Assembly (NCBI GenBank): GCA_040758525.1
Contig: JBFLVQ010000039.1
Coordinates: 1-28,810, forward strand
Reading direction: 5' to 3'
Source: JBFLVQ01 sp040758525
GTDB lineage: Bacteria; Acidobacteriota; Blastocatellia; Chloracidobacteriales; JADJPF01
DNA: 28,810 nt
The notes beneath the pieces were generated by a model. It saw only the letters and a program-made list of their open reading frames with translations, had not been told where the DNA came from and ran no database searches. Each line of letters starts with the position of its first letter. The stretch's first letter is position 1. Both the position numbers and the translations under genes were made by a program. This document shows positions 6,920 through 14,754 of this stretch, in pieces.

Positions 6920-9388
6920 ATGACGACGCAAAAGTCAATTGACGCCGTGATGGAGATCCTCGAATGGGCCAATGCTGTCTATGGCGATCCTCTTACTTTG
7001 ACCCATATTTTACCGGCACAACTGAACCTTACTGGCACATTTTCCGCTGAGCATGAAGTAGCGCTTTATCTAGATTGGCAGACGCGTGATACCGAGATTG
7101 GTTATAAACTGCTTGAGTCACAAAGGGAGCGATTGATTGCAGCCGTTGCTGCCTATGGTACAGCAATGATGGAACGCCGTCGTAGTATGGCACTCACCAA
7201 GGTACGACTAGACTCTCTTGAACAGATCAATGTTGCCGAACCAAATCCATCACTACGTTATGCTCCCAAAGTTATCAAAGCAGTACGTCGTGAATATAAC
7301 AAGGTGCTACGCGAAGTACAGTATCTGAAACGCTTCTTCCTTTCTATGGACGCTCTCGATCAACTGTTGGGCGCAACCGTATCAACTGGGCAACCCTGGA
7401 CCGGTGACTGGTCTGAACAGCGTTTCCGTCTACTGGGACAGGCAGGACGTGGCCAATTGCGAGTAGTTGGCTTCCGCCAACGCTTCTCTTGGGCGCACTA
7501 CACATTACCAGAAACAGTCACAATTGGCACAATGATGGGAGTACTAATTGGCCAAGCCGCTGTCTCACCAGGTGGCGCCACAGCAGATATTCTTATAGAT
7601 CCTGAAGTCGGCCAATACTTACTACATTGTTTAGAGACTATCAACCTACTTGCCACAGTTATTGAAAGAGAGTTACAGACACCTGTACGGCTTGCCTATA
7701 GCGATACTGGTTGGCCAAGCATAATGATACTACTGCGAGCCATTGTAGAGCTATTCCAATATTGCAATTTCGAGATGATGCATGTGAGTAGTCATCTACT
7801 CATCGATCCTGATGCGCCTAATAAATTACTAGTCTTTCGTACAGACCGGCAGCAATGGCAGACAGTTGATGAACAGCCAGGCGATCGATTGCGTCGTGAA
7901 GCAGCAGCAGCAGCGCGGCTACTCTGCCTACCGCCGACACTGCTTGCCTGCCAACAGCTTGAAGATATCGATCGTATGCTGAAACGTAGTAAGGAACTAC
8001 CACGTGTAAACGCAGCAAAATATTTTGAAGCTTATCTAAGCGCTGGTCTTGCCCAGCTAGAAGTAGGAGATGCCAGCAGTAATAAATATCATGTTGCACA
8101 CAATTTTGTTGGACGTGTATTGACACGTGTGATTGAGCAGTCACCAACATTGCAACAGCGTCTACATAGTGAACTGGGGGGACCACTAGAGACCCTTACA
8201 GCAATGGCACTACTTGATTCACGTCTATTGCGTGGCTCGAATGGGCAAGTACTTCCCGAATCAGATCGTCTACATTGGCTAGCACGTTTTTGGAAAACAA
8301 TGGGTAAACGTCGCCAGTCATCGTTGCTTGGCCGGCAATATCATAAAGAGATCGATGCAATAATGGAGCAGCTTGGCGAGAGCGCACCAGAACGTTCTGG
8401 TCATCTCTCAATGGTGCTTACTACTATGCTTACACGTACGGGGGGACGTTTCTTAAGTGATACAGATATTGGTAAGGAGGAGATTACCGATCTACTTGCT
8501 GGTCTGGTACTCACCGATCAGGTGCGTATCGTAGGTCTGCTTAATGTCACTTGGGATTTTGCTAGCCAGTTATTATCGCCATTACAGACGGCGCTTGATC
8601 CACAGGATTTCGAAGCGGTACTGAACAGTCTACATACAACTGTGATCGATCGTGAAGGTGAGATCGCACTCTGTTTTAATCCTAAGTGGATACAAGCACA
8701 CACGGCAATTTGGCGGCTACTACGCACAGTTGCACCACATGGCTGGCATTTCTGGACGCTGTTAATAGATAAAGCAGGTTGGTCAAAAGTGGCTCAACAG
8801 ACTTCTCCAGAAGATGCGCTTGGCTTGTTACTGCGCGCTTTTGGTGATGTAGTACGTCTCAAACTTCTCTTTGAGGTCTGTAGTCCACGCACTATTGAGC
8901 ATATGCAGGTCGAAGCAGAAGTAGCAGCACGCCTGTTGCTTGGTGTACTCTCGCGTGCCTTGATGCTGGGTGGGATGATCTCTGATACCGTAGCAGAGAC
9001 TTTCAGTTACTACTACGATCAGAGTATGCTACATGATGCTGGTCTTGCTTTTGCTGGTAGCTTTATTAGCTATCTTAGCGCTATGGAAGCAGATTTAGAA
9101 AAGAACGATAAAAATCACCCTTTACACTCGCTGCTTACCGCAGTGATAGAGTTTTTAGAAGTCCATTTTCCTGGTGCGCGCGCCAGCACACGAGAGCGTA
9201 CAACAACTGGTGATACTAGTATGGCAACCATTATTACACTTGGTGGAGCAGGCGCTGCGCATCTAGAGATAAATGCAGAAGGCGAGATTTTGGTCAGCAA
9301 AGATGGTACAGTAATACACTTACAGCGCAACGAATGGCTGGAGTTAGTACGCCAGATTAAAGCCGGCACCCTCGCCACATTAGCTTGA
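6920..9388 (+). CDS. Unrecognised 822-aa protein in the cytochrome b operon
   Basis: I do not recognise a family. The protein appears soluble and mostly helical, with no signal peptide, no CxxCH and no clear membrane segment. Residues ~85-145 are rich in Arg/Lys and probably helical. The last ~55 residues, starting at an internal MATIITLGG, look like a small separate beta-rich module (HLEINAEGEILVSKDGTVI). An AAAGGG ribosome site precedes the ATG. It starts 26 bases after the cytochrome b stop and ends 21 bases before the crotonase start, so one transcript is likely. Codon use looks like that of its neighbours. A role in assembly or regulation of the complex is only a guess from position. Confidence 0.8.
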   Translation: MTTQKSIDAVMEILEWANAVYGDPLTLTHILPAQLNLTGTFSAEHEVALYLDWQTRDTEIGYKLLESQRERLIAAVAAYGTAMMERRRSMALTKVRLDSLEQINVAEPNPSLRYAPKVIKAVRREYNKVLREVQYLKRFFLSMDALDQLLGATVSTGQPWTGDWSEQRFRLLGQAGRGQLRVVGFRQRFSWAHYTLPETVTIGTMMGVLIGQAAVSPGGATADILIDPEVGQYLLHCLETINLLATVIERELQTPVRLAYSDTGWPSIMILLRAIVELFQYCNFEMMHVSSHLLIDPDAPNKLLVFRTDRQQWQTVDEQPGDRLRREAAAAARLLCLPPTLLACQQLEDIDRMLKRSKELPRVNAAKYFEAYLSAGLAQLEVGDASSNKYHVAHNFVGRVLTRVIEQSPTLQQRLHSELGGPLETLTAMALLDSRLLRGSNGQVLPESDRLHWLARFWKTMGKRRQSSLLGRQYHKEIDAIMEQLGESAPERSGHLSMVLTTMLTRTGGRFLSDTDIGKEEITDLLAGLVLTDQVRIVGLLNVTWDFASQLLSPLQTALDPQDFEAVLNSLHTTVIDREGEIALCFNPKWIQAHTAIWRLLRTVAPHGWHFWTLLIDKAGWSKVAQQTSPEDALGLLLRAFGDVVRLKLLFEVCSPRTIEHMQVEAEVAARLLLGVLSRALMLGGMISDTVAETFSYYYDQSMLHDAGLAFAGSFISYLSAMEADLEKNDKNHPLHSLLTAVIEFLEVHFPGARASTRERTTTGDTSMATIITLGGAGAAHLEINAEGEILVSKDGTVIHLQRNEWLELVRQIKAGTLATLA

Positions 9389-9409
9389 TAAATTTGCTGG
9401 AGAAAGATC

Positions 9410-10201
9410 ATGACTTATCAAACCATTCTTCTATCTTATGAAAAGAGTGTTGCCAAGATAACCCTTAACCGCCCTCAAGTACTTAATGCGCTAGATGCTC
9501 AGATGGCAGATGATCTCAATGCTGTCTTTGATGAACTAGCGAAGCGTGATGATATTCGTGCTGTGATTGTTACCGGTGCCGAGCGGGCTTTTTGTGTGGG
9601 TGGCGATGTTAAACAGATGTCCCAATTTGCTGAAAGCGAGCCAACCAAGCGGATTGTTGCTCCATTAGAAGCCTGTCATAACTTTATTCTCAAGATGCGC
9701 AATCTTGCTAAGCCGATCATTGCTGCTATCAATGGTGTTGCTGCTGGCGCTGGCTTCAATATAGCGCTTGCTTGTGATGCTCGTATTGCCGCCGAGAGCG
9801 CCAAATTTAGTCAAGCGTTTGTACGTGTTGGTCTGGTACCAGATTGTGGCGGTACCTTCTTCTTACCACGTATTGTTGGCGCAGCCAAAGCTATGGAGAT
9901 GATGTTAACTGGCGAACTGATTGATGCTGAACAGGCAAAGCAACTGGGTATTGTCAATGTTGTGGTGCAGGATAGCGAATTGGCCAGCTCAGTACAGTTC
10001 TTTGCAGAGCAGGCGGCGGAATTACCTACGGCAGCAATCGGTCGGCTTAAACGACTACTTAATGCCAGTTCCTCTTCCTCATTAACAGAGCAACTAGCAC
10101 TAGAAGCCGAGATGCAGATCGAATCGGTTGGTACTGAGGATTTTGTCGAAGGAGTCCGCGCCTTTGCTGAGAAGCGCACACCCAAATTTCAAGGCCGCTA
10201 A
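9410..10201 (+). CDS. Crotonase-family enzyme, PaaG-like enoyl-CoA isomerase type
   Basis: 263 residues with the crotonase fold: oxyanion-hole segments FCVGGDVKQM (~61-70) and NGVAAGAGFNIALACD (~108-123). Both catalytic glutamates of classical enoyl-CoA hydratases are missing: the positions hold N117 and F137. The segment KFSQAFVRVGLVPDCGG instead follows the PaaG pattern, in which the Asp of the VPDCGG loop (D145 here) is the catalytic acid/base. So an isomerase (enoyl-CoA or epoxyphenylacetyl-CoA type) is more likely than a hydratase; no other paa genes are in view, so the substrate is unknown. Ribosome site GGAGAAAG ~8 bases before the ATG. Last gene before a strong terminator. Confidence 0.88.
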   Translation: MTYQTILLSYEKSVAKITLNRPQVLNALDAQMADDLNAVFDELAKRDDIRAVIVTGAERAFCVGGDVKQMSQFAESEPTKRIVAPLEACHNFILKMRNLAKPIIAAINGVAAGAGFNIALACDARIAAESAKFSQAFVRVGLVPDCGGTFFLPRIVGAAKAMEMMLTGELIDAEQAKQLGIVNVVVQDSELASSVQFFAEQAAELPTAAIGRLKRLLNASSSSSLTEQLALEAEMQIESVGTEDFVEGVRAFAEKRTPKFQGR

Positions 10202-10235
10202 AAAATAACAGGTTATTTAACGTCAATTCGAGATA

Positions 10236-10271
10236 AGCCGGCAGGGCAAAAGATATTTTGCCCTGCCGGCT
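10236..10271. terminator. Strong intrinsic terminator between convergent operons
   Basis: A perfect 16-bp stem (10236-10251 with 10256-10271) built on AGCCGGCAGGGCAAAA, with a GATA loop, lies between the crotonase stop and the stop of the convergent cupredoxin-like gene. It is followed by CTTAATTCTT on the plus strand. The A/T ends of the stem make it usable in both directions. Confidence 0.9.
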
Positions 10272-10326
10272 CTTAATTCTTCTCTCGAACTAGCGTTATT
10301 TAGCCAGCAGCGTTTACATCCATTGC

Positions 10327-11079
10327 CTAGTTTGGAAGGTAATCTCTACCGTCCTTGTTCTTATGTTGAGTATCAAAGAAGCCGCTCTCGTCAAGCTCAA
10401 TGCTACCTAAATTAAAGCCAGTTTGGCCCACTGTGATCTGGCGTGTCAGCTTGTCCAAGTTCTCTTGTCTGCAGCGCTCATGCCAGACTTTAAGCCGATA
10501 GCTACCGGCTGGTACATTCTGCAGACTGATCTCTCCCTTATCATTACTCTGTGTATAGTAAGGAGTCTTGACAACTATTACATATGCCTTCATCTGAGGA
10601 TGTATATTGCAGAATATTGGTATTACTCCTGGACGCGAGAAGGACACTGGACGCGATTCACCTGCCTGATAAAGCCCTAGATCAAAACGTTTCAACTCAG
10701 AACTGGAAAAGACATTGTGTTGAAAGGGATCATCATTGGGGAAATCGACCTTCTGGCTAGTCTGTATAACAACGACACGAGGGACAAACTTCTTCTTGAC
10801 TTGGTGAATCGCTACCTCTTCAGCAACACGCTTACGCGCTTGCCCAGAGAGTGGTTCAAGCCAGACTACGACATTGGCAGGATCTTTACGCTTAGAATTG
10901 AGTAGTGAGACTGTCCCAGAGACAATCGAGACAGTACTGCCGGCTGCGGTTTGTGATGATGCGGCTGAATGACTTGTTGCTGCTGCCCCTGCTAGGGTTA
11001 CTACTAACAGCAGAAAAATAAGCAACCGCCCTTTTAATCTATTTGCTCTTTGCACATCGAAATCCACGATCATATTCAT
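10327..11079 (-). CDS. Exported cupredoxin (plastocyanin)-like protein
   Basis: 250 residues with a signal peptide (hydrophobic core ~19-34 after RLKGR). Residues ~50-170 hold a cupredoxin-type domain with a plausible type-1 copper set: H121 in DPFQHNVFS, then C157, H160 and M163 in FCNIHPQM. The following part (~178-215: KGEISLQNVPAGSYRLKVWH) is a carboxypeptidase-regulatory-like beta sandwich, common in these methylamine-utilization-type plastocyanins. It is probably a periplasmic electron carrier or copper protein. The ATG used here overlaps the kinase gene by 41 bases; GTG at 11055 would give a neat signal peptide (MQRANRLKGRLLIF...), so the start is uncertain. The overlap suggests cotranscription with the kinase gene. 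Confidence 0.82.
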   Translation of the reverse strand: MNMIVDFDVQRANRLKGRLLIFLLLVVTLAGAAATSHSAASSQTAAGSTVSIVSGTVSLLNSKRKDPANVVVWLEPLSGQARKRVAEEVAIHQVKKKFVPRVVVIQTSQKVDFPNDDPFQHNVFSSSELKRFDLGLYQAGESRPVSFSRPGVIPIFCNIHPQMKAYVIVVKTPYYTQSNDKGEISLQNVPAGSYRLKVWHERCRQENLDKLTRQITVGQTGFNLGSIELDESGFFDTQHKNKDGRDYLPN

Positions 11080-13102
11080 AACCGTCCGGTATTTCGCTAA
11101 TACGAGTTGATACTCTTATTTTGGTGTAATCAGTAAACCAGGAACCGCCCCGTATAACACGCGACTTGCCATTAGCAGGACCACGCGGATTGCGTTCTGG
11201 ACTGTTGCGGTAGTAATTTACATCGTACCAATCTTCACACCATTCCCAAACATTGCCTACCATATCATATAGGCCATAGCCATTTGCTTCATAACTGCGG
11301 ATCGGCTGAGTGGGAATGTTAGGAGCTTCAAAAGTCTGTCCACCTTGACCAAAATTGGCACGCCGCTGTGGTGGCTCATCACCCCAAGGATACTTCTTGC
11401 TAATCTGTCCACCACGTGCAGCATATTCCCATTCCGCTTCGGTAGGCAAGCGTTTACCTGCCCACTTAGCATAAGTAGTGGCATCATTCCAGCTTATTTG
11501 TACTACTGGATGATTACTGCGCTCAGCCGTGGCATAGGCACGCCAATTTAATTCATCACCAGCCTTCTCGGCATCGGTGCGGTAGCCTGTTTCATTAACA
11601 AACTTCTCAAACTCTGCGTTTGTTACCTCATTGGTATCTAAATAGAAAGGATCGACCCAAACATCATGAACTGGCTGTTCATAATCGAAGCCTTCCAGAC
11701 TACCCATCTTTAGCCAACCACTTTGAATAAGCACCATACCAGGAAATTCATTGGAAGGGGTTTGGCTACCTGGCGAAGCAGGTACTTTGCCAGCTTCTCT
11801 TGGTATTAAAAAATATCCTACACTGGCAGCAATAATCACTACAGCAGCAGCCACTGCAGCATAGAGAGGAGCACGTCTACGTGGTTGTGGTATTGGTGGT
11901 AAGGCTGGTGCTGACTGCTCATCGGTCTTGATCTTAGTAGCAGGCTGCTCATCAGTCTGGACTTTAGTAGCAGAAGTCATAGTGGCACGCTGTACCATGC
12001 CAGTATTGGCTTCAGTATAACCAGCCGTAGGAGGTCCTGCTTGAGGTGGTAGATCTTGCTCAAGATTTCCACCTAATTCATAAAGTGGGCGTGTCACCCC
12101 TTTTACTGGATCGCCAGGCATACCTGAGCCGACTAGTACTTGAGTACGATTGCTGTCACCGCCACCGTGTACACTATTGATCAATTCAGCAGCAAACTCA
12201 CCAGCACGGCGATAACGTGCTGTAGGCTCCTTCTCCAGTGCACGCAGCACTACCTTCTCAACCCGTTCAGGGATATCAGGCACGATCGAGCGGAGTCCAG
12301 GGGGTGGCTCAATAATATGTTTGACTGCTAATCCTGTAGGAGTAGGCGCACTAAAAGGGAGGCGCCCAGTAAGCATCTCAAAAGCGACCACACCTAAACT
12401 ATAGATATCTGAACGTAGGTCGATCACTTCATCGCCACGACACTGTTCTGGCGACATATAGTTCAATGTGCCGACGATTGTGCCAGCGCGGGTGATAGAG
12501 GCGCTGTTATTATCGGCCGTCTTCATTTTAGCAATACCAAAATCGAGTACCTTAATAACCTGTTGCCCTAGATCGTTCTGCTTGATCATTATATTGTCGG
12601 GCTTGAGGTCTCGATGAATAATATGATGAGTATGAGCAGCATCAAGCGCAGCGCAGACTTGGCTCATTATGCTGGCAGTAGTTGCTGGCGCCAAATAACC
12701 TTTTTTGCGGATTAGGTTGCTAAGACTATAACCCTGGATAAACTCCATTACTAGATAGAGTAGTTCACCAGCGCGGCCAAAATCGGTCACTCTAATGGCA
12801 TTAGGGTGATCGATCATTGCTGCCGCACGTGCCTCGCGGAGAAAACGCTCCGCCACCTCATTATTCATTGCTAGCCGGGGATGAATAATTTTGATTGCGA
12901 CATCGTTATTAATAAAACTATGGCGAGCACGAAATACTGCCCCCATGCCACCTAAACCAAGCAAGGCAACTACCTGATACTTGCTATCGATGGTTTGCCC
13001 GATCAGCTTATTAACATCGAAATCGGCCAATGGACTGCCGTCATTAGGGCAAACTTCAATATCGTCTGCAAAGGCATTATGGCACTGAGCACAGTATCTC
13101 AT
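11039..13102 (-). CDS. Zinc-ribbon Ser/Thr protein kinase fused to an FGE-like (SUMF1) domain
   Basis: 687 residues. Residues 1-27 form a zinc-ribbon start (C4-x2-C7, C18-PND-G). A PknB-type kinase domain spans ~42-308: glycine loop GLGGMGAVF, K71 in VAIK, H163-R-D165-L-K, D187-F-G, and a SPE motif. A Pro/Thr-rich linker with a short duplicated TDEQPATK/TDEQSAP piece is followed by one membrane helix (~412-433) and a periplasmic FGE-sulfatase-like domain (~455-685) with the usual WDA/RLPTEAEWEYAARGG and GNVWEW motifs. The catalytic Cys pair of true formylglycine-generating enzymes is absent (GGSWFTDYTKIRVSTRI), so it probably binds or catalyses something else. It may sense a periplasmic ligand and phosphorylate cytoplasmic targets (inference). 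Confidence 0.93.
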   Translation of the reverse strand: MRYCAQCHNAFADDIEVCPNDGSPLADFDVNKLIGQTIDSKYQVVALLGLGGMGAVFRARHSFINNDVAIKIIHPRLAMNNEVAERFLREARAAAMIDHPNAIRVTDFGRAGELLYLVMEFIQGYSLSNLIRKKGYLAPATTASIMSQVCAALDAAHTHHIIHRDLKPDNIMIKQNDLGQQVIKVLDFGIAKMKTADNNSASITRAGTIVGTLNYMSPEQCRGDEVIDLRSDIYSLGVVAFEMLTGRLPFSAPTPTGLAVKHIIEPPPGLRSIVPDIPERVEKVVLRALEKEPTARYRRAGEFAAELINSVHGGGDSNRTQVLVGSGMPGDPVKGVTRPLYELGGNLEQDLPPQAGPPTAGYTEANTGMVQRATMTSATKVQTDEQPATKIKTDEQSAPALPPIPQPRRRAPLYAAVAAAVVIIAASVGYFLIPREAGKVPASPGSQTPSNEFPGMVLIQSGWLKMGSLEGFDYEQPVHDVWVDPFYLDTNEVTNAEFEKFVNETGYRTDAEKAGDELNWRAYATAERSNHPVVQISWNDATTYAKWAGKRLPTEAEWEYAARGGQISKKYPWGDEPPQRRANFGQGGQTFEAPNIPTQPIRSYEANGYGLYDMVGNVWEWCEDWYDVNYYRNSPERNPRGPANGKSRVIRGGSWFTDYTKIRVSTRISEIPDGYEYDRGFRCAKSK

Positions 13103-13254
13103 GAATTAAGCCTAAAATTGCCGCGTCAGCCTAGATTATTTATTTTTTTAATAGAAAAAAGCGACTACGCTGACTCATCCGGTCATCGCTGTCTCTTTTC
13201 ACACAGCCTGTTTTGCCCGGCTACGCGCTACTAATCAAACGTTTGTACATCGAT

Positions 13255-13283
13255 ACTCTATCATTTAGAATCGATTTTGACAA
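13255..13283 (-). promoter_or_regulatory. Possible sigma70 promoter for the kinase gene
   Basis: Read on the minus strand: TTGTCA (13283-13278, 5/6 match to the -35 consensus), a 17-base spacer, and TAGAGT (13260-13255, 4/6 match to -10). It would give a ~145-base leader before the kinase ATG. An ATCGAT direct pair flanks the spacer. Confidence 0.35.
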
Positions 13284-13354
13284 AAAGAAATTGGCGCCGG
13301 AGAGAGCCTAAGCATCCCCTCTTAAAAGCAATCCAGCTTGTCTGCTAGTCCCCT

Positions 13355-14614
13355 TTAAAGTGTTTTCAAGAAACTCAGCAATGCATCTCGGTCTCGCACC
13401 TTCAGTTTGAGAAATCGGCGGCGCGCACCATCAGCTTCACCCCCATGTAATATTATCGCAGTTGTAAGATCAGTTGTGCGTCCATCATGTAGAAGGAATT
13501 TCTTGGCAGAAATACCCCACAAAGGTTGAGTGCGCCACTCACGGCCAGTGGAAGGTTTCTGTCCTGTTGGTAGGAACTCAACTACAGGTTGCTCTATACC
13601 ATCAGCCAGATCATCACCCATATCATGCAACAGTAGATCGGAATAGAGCGCTACATCACGGCTGGCTAGTACAGGTCCACCAGCAGGATTACCGCTCGTA
13701 CGTAGTACTGGGATATGACAAGCTGTGCATCCGATTGTGGAAAAGATCTGCTTACCTTGGGTAGCTATACTATCTAGCGGTTTGGTGGGTGGAGGAGCTA
13801 AGAAGGTAATATAATCGGTAAATGCATGGATTACACGCCCATCATCTTCTGGATCGGGTGCACCATCACACTTGGGATCCTTGCCGTTGGGACGGCGTTC
13901 TGTAGGAAAGATCGGATTGGTTATACCGTTTTCGACAACATAGGAGTCTGAACAAAAATCGAGCAGCGAAGTCATTTGTGCCTTCCAGCCAAAACGACCT
14001 ACGGCGATGTTTTTAGTACTTGCGCTAATCACCATATTAGCGCGGCCACTAATTCCATCGCCATTCTGATCGGTTGGATCTGCATTAGCCAATATGGTCG
14101 CCTCATTAATGCTATCAATAAGCCCTAAGCCAAAGAGGGGCTGTCCCATACGAAAGGAGACAAATTCTGCCTCAGCCGGGATCGCATTACCTGGCTGACG
14201 ACAATTAGAGAGACCAAAAGTGGTGATGGATTGGCGTGAGAGCACTTGGCCACCAGAGTCAGTCAAGGGATCATACTTGCCATTCAAGGTTCGGCCTATA
14301 CGCACTACCAGATCACGTTTGTTTTCCAATGATCCGCCTGTAGTAGGAACACTATGGCAGGCAACACAGCTAACCTCATTAAAGTTTGGTCCCAATCCCT
14401 CTTCAACTGTGTGTCTACGTTCAAATTCAAAACGTCCGCTACGGAAGCGACCCAGTTCATCCGAGTCAAGCCCTGGCAAGGGATCTCCAAAGGCTGTTTC
14501 AATAGCTGCGGCAGGTTGGTGCGCCTTTTCTAGTTGCTGCTCTGCACCGGCATAAGCCAACGGTACACTGAGTAACACGACCCCCAGGATAACCATCTTA
14601 AGCCGATTCATCAC
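13355..14614 (-). CDS. Exported di-heme DUF1111 protein (cytochrome c peroxidase-like oxidoreductase)
   Basis: 419 residues with a signal peptide (~1-22, ending YAGA). There are two heme-c motifs, C83-V-A-C86-H87 and C296-T-A-C299-H300. The surrounding text matches the DUF1111/di-heme oxidoreductase family: NGDGISGR, GRFGWKAQ, LLLHDMG, FLLHDGR and a final RDALLSFLKTL helix. It is a periplasmic di-heme c protein, and the exact substrate of this family is poorly defined. Ribosome site AGGAGAT ~6 bases before the ATG; a second in-frame ATG follows directly. It lies between the porin-like gene and the kinase, both on the same strand, but has its own candidate promoter. Confidence 0.9.
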   Translation of the reverse strand: MMNRLKMVILGVVLLSVPLAYAGAEQQLEKAHQPAAAIETAFGDPLPGLDSDELGRFRSGRFEFERRHTVEEGLGPNFNEVSCVACHSVPTTGGSLENKRDLVVRIGRTLNGKYDPLTDSGGQVLSRQSITTFGLSNCRQPGNAIPAEAEFVSFRMGQPLFGLGLIDSINEATILANADPTDQNGDGISGRANMVISASTKNIAVGRFGWKAQMTSLLDFCSDSYVVENGITNPIFPTERRPNGKDPKCDGAPDPEDDGRVIHAFTDYITFLAPPPTKPLDSIATQGKQIFSTIGCTACHIPVLRTSGNPAGGPVLASRDVALYSDLLLHDMGDDLADGIEQPVVEFLPTGQKPSTGREWRTQPLWGISAKKFLLHDGRTTDLTTAIILHGGEADGARRRFLKLKVRDRDALLSFLKTL

Positions 14615-14633
14615 TTCTATCTCCTATTATCAA

Positions 14634-14663
14634 ATCATATTATTAAATCATAGTTACAGCCAA
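14634..14663 (-). promoter_or_regulatory. Possible sigma70 promoter for the di-heme DUF1111 gene
   Basis: On the minus strand TTGGCT (14663-14658, 4/6) and TATGAT (14639-14634, 5/6) are 18 bases apart, just upstream of the ribosome site. The leader would be only ~13 bases, which is short but workable. Modest evidence. Confidence 0.28.
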
Positions 14664-14754
14664 GACTATAACATTCTCTAAACAGCTTTGCATGTGTTGA
14701 TTTTACTAACTAGAACGAGCGATTAGCAGCGCCAACCGCTCGCCTGCAATAATC

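Noticed and set aside
12995..13234. Plus-strand open frame across the start of the kinase gene
   Set aside because: Mostly antisense to a clear kinase gene, with no recognisable protein and no ribosome site.
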